This document shows, one piece after another, positions 37,242 through 45,565 of a DNA stretch of 64,000 nucleotides. This stretch comes from Erysipelothrix anatis (lineage in GTDB: Bacteria > Bacillota_I > Bacilli_A > Erysipelotrichales > Erysipelotrichaceae): positions 62,001-126,000 of the forward strand of contig NZ_WTSX01000005.1 in NCBI RefSeq assembly GCF_009828745.1. The letters run 5' to 3'. The notes beneath the pieces were generated by a model. The model was given only the letters and a program-made list of their open reading frames with translations, was not told the origin of the DNA and did not search any database. Made by a program: the position numbers and the translations under genes. Position 1 is the first letter of the stretch, and each line of letters starts with the position of its first letter.

Positions 37242-37928
37242 CTATTCTATAAACAATTCCGGTAATTGAAATCTAAGTGAGATGTAGTTTGACTGCGAGA
37301 CAATTAAATGGTCATAAACTTCCACACCTACAAGGCGACACGCCCTTATCAACACAGTCGTCGCTTCGATATCACTACGACTTGGTGCCATCGTCCCACT
37401 CGGATGATTATGTACAAATACCACTTTCATCGCTCCGACGATACTCGCTTCACGAATGATGTCTCGAGGATGTATTAGACTTCGATCTACAGTTCCCACA
37501 AACAAAACTTGATGATTTAGAATACAACGATTTTGATTTAGGTATATTACTAGAAATTGCTCTTGTTTTGCATATCCTATTTTTATGAATAACCATTTAA
37601 TAATTGATGCAGTATCATAAATTTCGACAATTTGACCACAATGTGGCTCAACCATTCGTTTGGCAATCTCGATGATTGCCAATACTTCAATTGCCTTCAC
37701 TTTTTTAATCCCATTAATTTTAATTAGTTCATGTAATGTCATTTTTGGCAATCCCGTAATGTTACCACATCGTTCAAAAATTAAATCCGCAATCTCAAGC
37801 ACGGATTGGTACTTGGTTCCAGAACGTAATACAATCGCCAGCAATTCCCGATCGGATAATACTTCAATCCCTAAATGCTCAGCACGCTCTCGTGGACGCA
37901 AAGAAGGATGCATATCATGGATTTTCAT
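37242..37928 (-). CDS. radC: RadC/JAMM-domain protein
   Basis: A 228-residue protein of the RadC (DUF2466) family. The N-terminal third resembles a helix-hairpin-helix region (MTLHELIKINGIKKVKAIEVLA), and the C-terminal MPN/JAMM domain carries the metal motif VFVHNHPSGTMAPSRSDIEAT. The family is widespread but its biochemical role is unsettled; a repair function is historical. The start codon lies in the loop of a perfect 14-bp stem (37902-37962). Upstream is metQ with only a 48-bp gap. Confidence 0.92.
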   Translation of the reverse strand: MKIHDMHPSLRPRERAEHLGIEVLSDRELLAIVLRSGTKYQSVLEIADLIFERCGNITGLPKMTLHELIKINGIKKVKAIEVLAIIEIAKRMVEPHCGQIVEIYDTASIIKWLFIKIGYAKQEQFLVIYLNQNRCILNHQVLFVGTVDRSLIHPRDIIREASIVGAMKVVFVHNHPSGTMAPSRSDIEATTVLIRACRLVGVEVYDHLIVSQSNYISLRFQLPELFIE

Positions 37929-37962
37929 GTCATCATCTCCATTAATAAATATGCATCCTTCT
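37902..37962 (-). repeat. 14-bp perfect inverted repeat enclosing the radC start
   Basis: Arms AGAAGGATGCATAT (minus strand, 37949-37962) and ATATGCATCCTTCT (37902-37915) match perfectly and enclose a 33-nt loop with the GGAGATG ribosome site and the radC ATG. The 3' arm lies in codons 5-9 of radC. No T-run follows, so this is not a simple terminator. Confidence 0.8.
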
Positions 37963-37976
37963 GTTTAATACTTAAA

Positions 37977-38774
37977 TTATTTCAAGACACTTGTAACCGC
38001 TGGCGCAAATTGAGCATCAATGTAATCTTTCACACGTTGATCTTCAAATGCTTTAATAATAGCTTTGGTCTTTGGACTATCTTCATTTCCTTCTTTAACT
38101 GCAACGACATTAACAATGTCTGCAATTGTTTCTGGAGAGATCGTTTCCGTTTGAAGTACACGATCAACTACTTTCGCAGTGATTGCGTAGTTTCCGTTTA
38201 ACACAACATACTCTGCATCATTTATGAGTGGTGCAATTCCATCACTTTGAACTTCTTTAATGGTGATTTCTTGGTTAAATTTAACGATATCTTTAACAGT
38301 TGCGGTATCACGATTATCCCCAAGCTCAATCCAACCGATTTCTTCAAGAACCTTCAGTGCTCTTGGTAAATTTGTTGCATCATCTGGCACAAGTACAGTA
38401 TCACCTTTAGCAACATCAGCTAAAGAAGACTTCTTCCCTGCATAGATCCCAATTGGTTCATAATGAACTTTTAATACGTCCACTAAATGCGTTCCATTAT
38501 CCTTATTGAAGTTTTTGAGGTAAGGAATGTGTTGGAAGTAGTTTGCGTCCAAACCACCTGATTCAACTTCAGTGTTCGGAATTTTGTAGTCGTCAAACTT
38601 TTTAACCGTTAACTCAAAGCCTTGCTCTTTGAGTGGTTCGCGAAGTTGCTCTAAAATATCTCCATGTGGAAACGGTGTTCCACCAATTACGATAGTTTTA
38701 TCATCGCCACTTTTCGAAGCACCACAACCAGCCAATACCAATAATGCTGCTAATACAACGAGTAATTTCTTCAT
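37977..38774 (-). CDS. metQ: Methionine-binding lipoprotein MetQ
   Basis: A 265-residue NlpA/MetQ lipoprotein (signal peptide ending LAGC, Cys17) that binds methionine for ABC import. Typical segments are VIGGTPFPHGDILEQL, GLDANYFQHIPYLKNFNKD and VPDDATNLPRALKVLEEIGWI. The partner genes metN and metI are not adjacent, so it must use components coded elsewhere. The preceding leader is a T-box with an ATG specifier, supporting methionine over other ligands. Confidence 0.93.
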   Translation of the reverse strand: MKKLLVVLAALLVLAGCGASKSGDDKTIVIGGTPFPHGDILEQLREPLKEQGFELTVKKFDDYKIPNTEVESGGLDANYFQHIPYLKNFNKDNGTHLVDVLKVHYEPIGIYAGKKSSLADVAKGDTVLVPDDATNLPRALKVLEEIGWIELGDNRDTATVKDIVKFNQEITIKEVQSDGIAPLINDAEYVVLNGNYAITAKVVDRVLQTETISPETIADIVNVVAVKEGNEDSPKTKAIIKAFEDQRVKDYIDAQFAPAVTSVLK

Positions 38775-38803
38775 ATGTTCTCCTCCTTATTGTTTCTACA
38801 TAT

Positions 38804-39050
38804 AAAAAACGCCCATCCCTAAGGATGAGCGTGCTCATGTTACCACCTTAATTTAATTATCTTTCACAAGATAATCCTTATCGAGTACTATCATACTCTG
38901 TCGCGTTAACGGGCGAACCCGGTCTTACCTAAATACACTATCTCAGTAAAACTGCTCCAAGGCCATTTTCATTTAACTGCCACTATCTGCTCTCACCCTA
39001 CACAGACTCTCTGAAAGTTTTCATTAAACTACTTTCCTTTTCATCGCTTT
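38804..39050 (-). promoter_or_regulatory. Methionine T-box riboswitch of metQ
   Basis: On the minus strand the T-box sequence AAGGTGGTAACATGAGC (38834-38850) is followed by a terminator (ACGCTCATCC, TTAG, GGATGGGCGT, then T6, 38804-38832). Upstream are the stem I elements GAGAGTC and an apparent specifier ATG (38964-38966) followed by GCCTTGGAGCAG, which lines up with the same stretch of the thrS leader. Uncharged tRNA-Met should allow readthrough into metQ. Confidence 0.85.
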
Positions 39051-39055
39051 TACAT

Positions 39056-39084
39056 ATTATGAGTTACATTTTCAGATATGTCAA
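39056..39084 (-). promoter_or_regulatory. Promoter of the metQ leader
   Basis: A perfect -35 TTGACA (39079-39084) and CATAAT (39056-39061) on the minus strand, 17 bp apart, immediately upstream of the T-box leader. Confidence 0.8.
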
Positions 39085-39107
39085 CACATATTTAATAAAT
39101 CTTGTTT

Positions 39108-39135
39108 ATCATGTTCTATTTTTAATGAACATGAT
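39108..39135. repeat. Inverted repeat upstream of the metQ promoter
   Basis: ATCATGTTC and GAACATGAT, perfect 9-bp arms 10 bp apart, 24 bp upstream of the metQ -35. It might be a regulator site or a small hairpin; no T-run follows on either strand. The rest of the gap to the next gene (39136-39270) shows nothing I can name. Confidence 0.5.
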
Positions 39136-39304
39136 GCTAAGACGTCCCCTAGACATCTGTTTGTTAAAGATTGCTGTTTTTGCATTAACCCAACGTTCAT
39201 TAAGCTATTTCTAAGTACCATTCACAAATTATCCGACTTCACATCATTGCATCTCAATATTATTTTCGGTAAACAGTGTTATAATTTCCTTAGGAGTGAT
39301 AACT

Positions 39305-40324
39305 ATGAACCTTTTTGATAAAACTAAGATTAAAAACTACGAGTTGAAAAATCGCCTCGTTATGGAACCTATGTGCATGTATTCAGTATTTAAGCATGAT
39401 GGTATCCCCACATACTTCCATTTTGCGCATTATGTCTCGCGCGCAATCGGCCAAGTTGGGATGATCATCATCGAATCAACAGGCGTTGCACCAGAAGGAC
39501 GCATCACTGACGATTGCCTAGGATTATACAACGACGACCAAATTGCACCATTCAAAAATATTGTTGATGCTGTCCACGAGGAAGGATCCATTATCGGCGT
39601 TCAATTGAATCATGCGGGCCGTAAGTCAACTGCAAGTGATGGAATTGACACCATCTACGGACCTAGCGCAATAGCTTATTCTGATGATTCACGCACACCC
39701 GTAGCCCTCACAACCGACGAGATAAAACGTATCATCAAAGATTTTCAAGAAGCTGCTGTTCGTGCCGATAAGGCAGGGTTTGATGCAATTGAAATTCACG
39801 GTGCACACGGATATCTTATTTCTGAATTTATGAGCCCTGCTTCAAATCATAGGACTGACAAGTACAAAGATGGATCCGTGTTCTTACAAGAATTAACAGC
39901 TGCGGTTACCCAAGTTTGGCCAAAACATAAGATATTGTCACTACGTGTTAGTGCAACTGATTATGAACCCAATGGACAGACTGTGGACGATACAATTCGT
40001 ATGCTCGAACCTGTTGCGGCTTCATATGACTTCATTAATGTTTCATCTGGCGGAATTACAATTAATCCACCAACTAAAATATATCCTGGATATCAAGTTC
40101 CGTTTGCACATAAGATTAAGAAGGCTTTCCCCAACAACAATATTATTGCTTGTGGTATGCTAGGGAATCCCGATCTTGCGGCCTATGTCATTGAATCAGA
40201 ACAAGCTGACTACATCGGACTAGCGCGGCCTCTTCTCTCAAATGCTAACTGGGTGCTTCACGCAGCCCATGCTCGACGTAAAAACGATCTCATTACCCAA
40301 CAATATAAACGTGCTTTTAAATAG
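39305..40324 (+). CDS. NADH:flavin oxidoreductase, old yellow enzyme family
   Basis: A 339-residue FMN-dependent reductase of the YqjM/NamA branch, which reduces activated alkenes. Features are LKNRLVMEPMCMYS at the N terminus (including the Cys of this branch), QLNHAGRKS, FDAIEIHGAHGYLISEFMSP with the substrate His pair, and IACGMLGNPDLA. The ATG at 39305 has AGGAG eight bases upstream; a TATAAT-like -10 lies at about 39281-39286. It is monocistronic and ends in a terminator shared with the next gene. Confidence 0.92.
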   Translation: MNLFDKTKIKNYELKNRLVMEPMCMYSVFKHDGIPTYFHFAHYVSRAIGQVGMIIIESTGVAPEGRITDDCLGLYNDDQIAPFKNIVDAVHEEGSIIGVQLNHAGRKSTASDGIDTIYGPSAIAYSDDSRTPVALTTDEIKRIIKDFQEAAVRADKAGFDAIEIHGAHGYLISEFMSPASNHRTDKYKDGSVFLQELTAAVTQVWPKHKILSLRVSATDYEPNGQTVDDTIRMLEPVAASYDFINVSSGGITINPPTKIYPGYQVPFAHKIKKAFPNNNIIACGMLGNPDLAAYVIESEQADYIGLARPLLSNANWVLHAAHARRKNDLITQQYKRAFK

Positions 40325-40327
40325 AAG

Positions 40328-40364
40328 AAAAGGTTGTGATGAATTATACATCACAACCTTTTTT
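40328..40364. terminator. Bidirectional terminator
   Basis: A 14-bp perfect stem (AAAAGGTTGTGATG with CATCACAACCTTTT, 7-nt loop), with A-rich and T-rich flanks. It serves the reductase gene and the small gene after ftsZ, whose stop codon lies at its edge. Confidence 0.92.
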
Positions 40365-40644
40365 ATGCTTTAAGTTTATTCGCAAGTTCGAAGAGCACAG
40401 GTTCTGCACCGACACCAGTTCTTAATGATGTACCATCAATGACTTCAATATGTTCATTTGCATCGTCATATGTAACCATTGAGACCGCTACAGCTTCATT
40501 TTCGGTTACACGTTCAAACAATTCTGGCGTTGTCGCTTCAATTGTTGCTTCAACATCCATCATACGCAAGTACTCATCAATTTTATTGATTATTTTCGGA
40601 TTGTATGATGCTTCGTTACGAAAAATTACAAATACTTTTTTCAT
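40363..40644 (-). CDS. Small protein of unknown function downstream of ftsZ
   Basis: A 93-residue soluble acidic protein that I do not recognise. It begins KKVFVIFRNEASYNPKIINK and has an alternating strand/helix pattern (strand 3-8, helix 17-29, strand 33-38, helix 41-48, strand 51-57), which suggests a small Rossmann-like alpha/beta fold. It has a good ribosome site (GAGGAG) and follows ftsZ by 35 bp, with a 7-bp hairpin (40659-40675) in between. Its place in the ftsA-ftsZ unit suggests, but does not show, a link to division. Confidence 0.75.
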   Translation of the reverse strand: MKKVFVIFRNEASYNPKIINKIDEYLRMMDVEATIEATTPELFERVTENEAVAVSMVTYDDANEHIEVIDGTSLRTGVGAEPVLFELANKLKA

Positions 40645-40679
40645 ATAAACTCCTCATAGTGTGCAAACTGCACACCGTA

Positions 40680-41741
40680 TTAACGTGTTCTAAAAAATTC
40701 AGGAATATCGTTATTAGTTGTTTCTGTACGTTCGTTTTGTGATGATTGTGATCCTGAACGTTCTACTTGAGCGACTGTTTCTTGAACATCACGAACTGAA
40801 TCATCAAAACCTGTGGCAATCACAGTCACAATAATTGCATCCCCAATATTTTCATTAATGGCAACTCCAAAAATAATGTCGATATCATTTCCAGCCGCTT
40901 CACGAATGTATTCAACAGCTTCACTCGCATCTTGAATCGAAATTGAATCTCCACCAGTAACGTTCACAATCGCGTTACGAGCGCCATCAATTTGCGCTTC
41001 TAGTAATGGTGACGTAATTGCTTTTTGTGCAGCTTCGATTGATTTGTTCTCGCCTTGAGCCATACCAATTCCGATTAGAGCGCTACCTTGTCCTTGCATA
41101 ACAGAACGAACATCAGCAAAGTCCAAGTTAATCATTGCAGGAACAGCAATTAAGTCTGTAATTGTTTGAACACCTTGACGTAATACATTATCTGCTTCTT
41201 TAAATGCTTCTTGGAAAGGAATACGGCCAATTACTTCAAGCAATTGATTGTTACTTACGATAATTAGAGAGTCTACATATTGTTTTAGCTCATCGAGGCC
41301 TGAAGACGCTTGTTCGCGACGGCGACGTCCTTCGAAAGTAAATGGTTTTGTAACGATCCCAACGACCAATGCTCCTTCTTCTTGAGCAATCTTGGCAACA
41401 AGTGGCGATGCTCCTGTTCCCGTTCCACCACCAAGACCAGCAGTAACAAAGACCATATCTGCATCTTTAACTGCAGCACGGATTTCATTTTCACTTTCGA
41501 CTGCAGCTTTGCGTCCCATTTCTGGATTAGCACCAGCTCCAAGCCCTTTGGTTACTTCACGTCCTAATTCAATACGATTCACGACTGGTGAAACATTAAG
41601 CACTTGTAGATCAGTATTGGCTACATAAAACTCTACACCCTTCATGCCTTCATCAACCATTCGGTTAACGGCATTATTTCCGGCCCCACCGACGCCAATA
41701 ACTTTAATTCTTGCTACACTATGTTGAAAATTTGTACTCAT
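40680..41741 (-). CDS. ftsZ: Cell division protein FtsZ
   Basis: A 353-residue tubulin homologue that polymerises into the division ring. The nucleotide-binding [16 protein letters not shown] and tubulin signature [15 protein letters not shown] are intact, as are the T7-loop residues LDFADVR. The C-terminal linker is short and ends DIPEFFRTR, the conserved peptide that binds FtsA. ATG 41741 lies behind GGAGG; a GTG three codons upstream overlaps that site. It follows ftsA by 18 bp. Confidence 0.97.
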   Translation of the reverse strand: MSTNFQHSVARIKVIGVGGAGNNAVNRMVDEGMKGVEFYVANTDLQVLNVSPVVNRIELGREVTKGLGAGANPEMGRKAAVESENEIRAAVKDADMVFVTAGLGGGTGTGASPLVAKIAQEEGALVVGIVTKPFTFEGRRRREQASSGLDELKQYVDSLIIVSNNQLLEVIGRIPFQEAFKEADNVLRQGVQTITDLIAVPAMINLDFADVRSVMQGQGSALIGIGMAQGENKSIEAAQKAITSPLLEAQIDGARNAIVNVTGGDSISIQDASEAVEYIREAAGNDIDIIFGVAINENIGDAIIVTVIATGFDDSVRDVQETVAQVERSGSQSSQNERTETTNNDIPEFFRTR

Positions 41742-41759
41742 TTTGTTCACTCCTCCAAT

Positions 41760-42995
41760 TTATCGTTCAAAGAACATGTTTTTAAGTTTTTGAGTAATCG
41801 AATCATCTTTTATATCTGTTTCAATATTCAATACCGTATTCATAAAGTCAATTTCATCAACGCTTGCCATCGTCATTTCTCGATAGACATGTTGATCTTT
41901 ATAGTAGTAAAACGAACCGAGCACAGCTGTTAAGCCTGGCTCCTTCGCTCCAAACGTTGTCGACCGATACGTTGTTACTTCAGAATTACTTTCATTCGCA
42001 ATCACGGTCTCGAGTCCCGCTATGACGCTAGCCTCACCGGTCACGACAAATTTTGGTGATCCTAATTCAAATATTGGTTCACATCGCATTACCAAATCTT
42101 TTAAAAACATTTTGATATCATCCGCAACAATTGCCATTAGTTCTTCTTGTGTCAACACATGTGTTGTTGATTTTGTTGACCACATGAAGATTGGGTCATT
42201 GCTTGGGTTCTCTAAATCTAAATCTACATTGTAATACATCAATCGGTGTACCACATCACTGGGCACTTTTAATGTTGTTTCTATTTGTTTTAAAAATCTC
42301 TCGAATCCCGTTTCAAGGTAGTCACTGGATAGCAGAACCCCTTTATGAAACAAGGATAACCGTGTCATTTTTTCATGGAGCGTTATCGCAATTATAGGCT
42401 TATCGATTGACGCTTCAAATAGAGATGCTTCTTTACCAAATCCGATATCATCAGAAATGATATCCAAGATTTTCAATCCCGATTTCTCTACGACACTTAC
42501 ATAAGGGAATATTACTGATTGTTTTCCATAGTAACACTCTGCTTCTATTGTAAGTGCGTCGCTTTTTTCGTTTAATGGGAGCTTGCGTGTTGAGCTTCCA
42601 TTAACAAAAAATTTACTCATTAATATGTTTGTTAAGATATATCCTTCAGGATATTGTGTTTTCGCTAATTCATTATATGCGCGCCGGACATCCGACTCCG
42701 AGATACGTCCTGTAATTGGGACCCTTAACTGACGGTTTATGCGCTTGGTATGTACTCCAGGTACAACCAATAATATGCGCTTTACAACTACCCCCAAGTT
42801 GCGAGATGCATTCTCAACAGCTTTTTTAATTGAATCTACAACATGTGTTTCACTCATAATCGTATATCCTGAGATACCCAGATGGGGAACACGTTCTACT
42901 TTTAAAATATTTAATCTACCATTGAAAAATTGTCCAACTAATAAGCGTACTTCGTGATCCGCAATTTCTAATGCTGCAATGATTTGTTTTTCCAT
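41760..42995 (-). CDS. ftsA: Cell division protein FtsA
   Basis: A 411-residue actin-like protein that tethers FtsZ to the membrane. Residues 1-20 form the phosphate 1 region (AALEIADHEVRLLVGQFF), about 80-160 the 1C domain, and the C terminus SITQKLKNMFFER is a short amphipathic helix for membrane binding. The sequence is diverged, so identification relies partly on the adjacent ftsZ. A GGAGG site precedes the ATG, and -10 candidates lie 20-45 bp upstream. Confidence 0.9.
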   Translation of the reverse strand: MEKQIIAALEIADHEVRLLVGQFFNGRLNILKVERVPHLGISGYTIMSETHVVDSIKKAVENASRNLGVVVKRILLVVPGVHTKRINRQLRVPITGRISESDVRRAYNELAKTQYPEGYILTNILMSKFFVNGSSTRKLPLNEKSDALTIEAECYYGKQSVIFPYVSVVEKSGLKILDIISDDIGFGKEASLFEASIDKPIIAITLHEKMTRLSLFHKGVLLSSDYLETGFERFLKQIETTLKVPSDVVHRLMYYNVDLDLENPSNDPIFMWSTKSTTHVLTQEELMAIVADDIKMFLKDLVMRCEPIFELGSPKFVVTGEASVIAGLETVIANESNSEVTTYRSTTFGAKEPGLTAVLGSFYYYKDQHVYREMTMASVDEIDFMNTVLNIETDIKDDSITQKLKNMFFER

Positions 42996-43119
42996 TTGCG
43001 AACCTCCTTCATGCTTAGTATAATAATATCATAATCAAAGCTAAGATTAAAGGCATTAGGGCTTGACTTCAACAGAAATTTCACAATCATATTTTGTCTA
43101 TTTTTTTTAGGAAACCTAC

Positions 43120-43148
43120 TTGATTAAACATATTGCGTATGGTATAGT
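43120..43148 (+). promoter_or_regulatory. Promoter of rpmB
   Basis: TTGATT (43120-43125) and TATAGT (43143-43148) are 17 bp apart, about 40 bp before the rpmB start. Confidence 0.75.
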
Positions 43149-43188
43149 TACTAAGCGTTAAAGAATAGACAAGAAAGGGGGTTACGGT

Positions 43189-43380
43189 ATGCCTAGAGTA
43201 TGTTCAGTAACTGGAAAGAAAACCATGTCTGGAAACAAACGCTCACATTCACTTCGTGCAACACGTCGTAAATGGAATGTTAATCTTCAGAAAGCGACAA
43301 TTATGGTCGATGGAAAGCCAACTAAGGTCCGTATTTCCGCCCGTGCATTAAAAACTATCAAAGCACAACAAGCTCGATAA
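43189..43380 (+). CDS. rpmB: 50S ribosomal protein L28
   Basis: A 63-residue, very basic ribosomal protein. The N terminus [19 protein letters not shown] and C-terminal [12 protein letters not shown] are the family signature. It has a single cysteine, so it is the zinc-free form usual in Firmicutes. The AAAGGGGGTT ribosome site is strong. The gene is divergent from ftsA and converges on thiN, as in related genomes. Confidence 0.97.
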   Translation: MPRVCSVTGKKTMSGNKRSHSLRATRRKWNVNLQKATIMVDGKPTKVRISARALKTIKAQQAR

Positions 43381-43387
43381 TAAAAAT

Positions 43388-43410
43388 AACGGTGGATCAC
43401 CGTTTTTTTA
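43388..43410 (+). terminator. Intrinsic terminator of rpmB
   Basis: A 7-bp stem (AACGGTG with CACCGTT, 3-nt loop) followed by T6. On the minus strand the A-rich flank (TTATTTTTAT) might also help to end the thiN transcript. Confidence 0.88.
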
Positions 43411-44001
43411 TTATTGATTTGCTTGTATTATAAGTGCAGGCCCACCTTGAAGCGTCACAACCCCTATATCATCTAGAATCTCATTTGATGTTAGATAAGT
43501 ATCACCAAATTTAACATCACGTTGATTAAGCGGATATTTGAATCCTTCAAGTGTAATCGTAATCGGCTCAAAAACAAGCACAGATAAATAGTAATAATCA
43601 TTTTTAGCGATATGGTGAGTACCCTCATCATATCTTTTTATTTTGTTTTGACCATCGTACAAGGTGATCCGCGAATCAAGCATTGCTGTTATCACATTGC
43701 TGTATTCGTGATCACGGCGTCGACCCAATCCCCCATAGACTATAATTTCATCATAATCCCCTGCTTGTTTGTACGCGAACAGAAAATCAGTATCATCTTT
43801 CATTGGGTTGAGTCGGATTGTTGTTTCGGCATAGTTTTTAATTCGCTGGAAATCATCTTCACTAACAGAATCAAAATCTCCACATGCCAACATAACAGGA
43901 ATGCCCTTGTTTAAACAAACAAGGGCTCCATAGTCAACACCGATAACATCACCTTCAACGGTTCCTTCAAAGTCCCCTAGAACGAGTGTGACGGTTCTCA
44001 T
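43411..44001 (-). CDS. thiN: Thiamine pyrophosphokinase
   Basis: A 196-residue enzyme that makes thiamine diphosphate from thiamine and ATP, allowing use of imported thiamine. VDYGALVCLNKGIPVMLACGDFDSV (conserved aspartates) and KDDTDFLFAYK followed by YGGLGRRRDHEYSN are the family motifs. It is the last gene of the cluster and overlaps rpe by four bases. Its lower similarity in the C-terminal third is usual. Confidence 0.92.
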   Translation of the reverse strand: MRTVTLVLGDFEGTVEGDVIGVDYGALVCLNKGIPVMLACGDFDSVSEDDFQRIKNYAETTIRLNPMKDDTDFLFAYKQAGDYDEIIVYGGLGRRRDHEYSNVITAMLDSRITLYDGQNKIKRYDEGTHHIAKNDYYYLSVLVFEPITITLEGFKYPLNQRDVKFGDTYLTSNEILDDIGVVTLQGGPALIIQANQ

Positions 44002-44645
44002 AATAAAGAAATAACTGCCTTTTCAATATCATCACTGAAAACATAACTTCCAGCAACTAAAATATCTGCGCCTGCTGAACGTGCACGAATACCAGTTTCG
44101 TCATTAATGCCACCGTCAACAGAAATGAGATACTCGTAGTTATTTGATTGTCTGAACGCGTCAACTTCTTTGATACGCTCCAACATTTCAGGCATGAATG
44201 CTTGGCCTCCAAACCCTGGTTCAACACTCATGACAAGAACAATATCTACATGTTTAAGATATGGAACAATAAGCGAAATATCTGTGCCTGGCTTTAATGT
44301 GATTCCAGCTTTTACACCACGTTTTTTTAAATCCTTAACAGCGGCAATTCCATCCATGACATCATCAAAACATTCAGCATGAATCGTGATGGCATCAGCA
44401 CCTGCATCGATAAATGCATCAAAATACTGAACAGGGTCACTGATCATCAAATGGACATCCATCAATAAATCCGATACATGATCAACTTGTTTGAGAATGC
44501 CAGGACCAAAACTAATATTTGGCACAAAGTGACCATCCATAACATCAAAGTGTAACCACTTAGCCCCCGCTACTTCAACACGTTTAAGCTGTGTCTTCAT
44601 TTCTGAAAAATCTAAAGATAATACTGATGGCGATACTATTTTCAT
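43998..44645 (-). CDS. rpe: Ribulose-phosphate 3-epimerase
   Basis: A 215-residue TIM-barrel enzyme of the pentose phosphate pathway interconverting ribulose 5-phosphate and xylulose 5-phosphate. PSVLSLDFSEM, WLHFDVMDGHFVPNISFGP, DVHLMISDP, VMSVEPGFGGQAFMPE and SVDGGINDETG carry the metal and catalytic residues. It overlaps rsgA and thiN by four bases on each side. Confidence 0.97.
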   Translation of the reverse strand: MKIVSPSVLSLDFSEMKTQLKRVEVAGAKWLHFDVMDGHFVPNISFGPGILKQVDHVSDLLMDVHLMISDPVQYFDAFIDAGADAITIHAECFDDVMDGIAAVKDLKKRGVKAGITLKPGTDISLIVPYLKHVDIVLVMSVEPGFGGQAFMPEMLERIKEVDAFRQSNNYEYLISVDGGINDETGIRARSAGADILVAGSYVFSDDIEKAVISLL

Positions 44646-45499
44646 CCCCGTGTGTCCTCCTTGATTAGTTTTACTACATCCACATAATTTGTGTATCGAA
44701 TTTTTGATACAGCATCATTTTCTACTGCTTCTTTGATTTTACAACCTGGTTCTTTTAAATGCAAACAATTACGATATTTGCATTGCCCAATGTAAGGCGC
44801 GAAATCTGGGATCGATTCAGCTAACATTTGAACATCAACTTGTGAAAAATCAAGTGATGAGAATCCTGGTGTATCAGCAATCCATCCTCCAGCAATTTCA
44901 TAAAGTTGGTTATGACGGGTTGTATGGCGTCCTCGACCGAGTGCTTTAGAAATCGCTTGCGTATTTAACTGTAATTCTCCATTAATGCGATTTAAAATAC
45001 TTGATTTTCCAACACCACTTTGGCCTGCAAGCACCGATAGTTTATCTTTTAGGATATTCTCTAAAGGGTCCGTTGGTAAATTTTGGCCCGTAAGAACCAC
45101 TTGATAACCACGCGTTTGGTATTCTTGAATGATTTCATTTTGCGCCTCTTTTGTAATCAAATCAGCTTTAGATATGACAATGACGGATTTAATACCTTCA
45201 AGTGAAATCAAAAATATAAGGCGATCTACAAGTGTGTATGAAAAATCTGGTTCTTTCGCCGACATTACGATTAAGGTTTGATCTATGTTAGCAACCAGTG
45301 GGCGTATGAGATGATTCTCCCGTTCAAGAACTTCCTGAATCACCCATTGTTCCTCAAGAAACTCGACATGAACATTGTCCCCTACAATGGGTTTTTGTCC
45401 CAGTCGAAGCTTTCCCATTGCCTTCGCAACATGAAATTCGCCGTCCATATAAATCGTGTAATGATTCGAAACGATTCGCGTAATTCTTGCTTTTTTCAT
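44642..45499 (-). CDS. rsgA: Ribosome small subunit GTPase RsgA
   Basis: A 285-residue circularly permuted GTPase that assists late 30S maturation. An OB domain (1-65) is followed by the permuted GTPase with G4 ISKADL, then G1 GQSGVGKSSILNRI and G3 DTPGFS, and a C-terminal zinc knuckle (GQCKYRNCLHLKEPGCKI). The order prkC-rsgA-rpe-thiN is conserved in Firmicutes. The gap from prkC is 66 bp with no obvious terminator. Confidence 0.96.
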   Translation of the reverse strand: MKKARITRIVSNHYTIYMDGEFHVAKAMGKLRLGQKPIVGDNVHVEFLEEQWVIQEVLERENHLIRPLVANIDQTLIVMSAKEPDFSYTLVDRLIFLISLEGIKSVIVISKADLITKEAQNEIIQEYQTRGYQVVLTGQNLPTDPLENILKDKLSVLAGQSGVGKSSILNRINGELQLNTQAISKALGRGRHTTRHNQLYEIAGGWIADTPGFSSLDFSQVDVQMLAESIPDFAPYIGQCKYRNCLHLKEPGCKIKEAVENDAVSKIRYTNYVDVVKLIKEDTRG

Positions 45500-45565
45500 A
45501 CTTTACCTCATACCTCTATTTTAGCAATTTTCTCAGTGCGTGCAGTTTTATGCACTTAGTTTACA

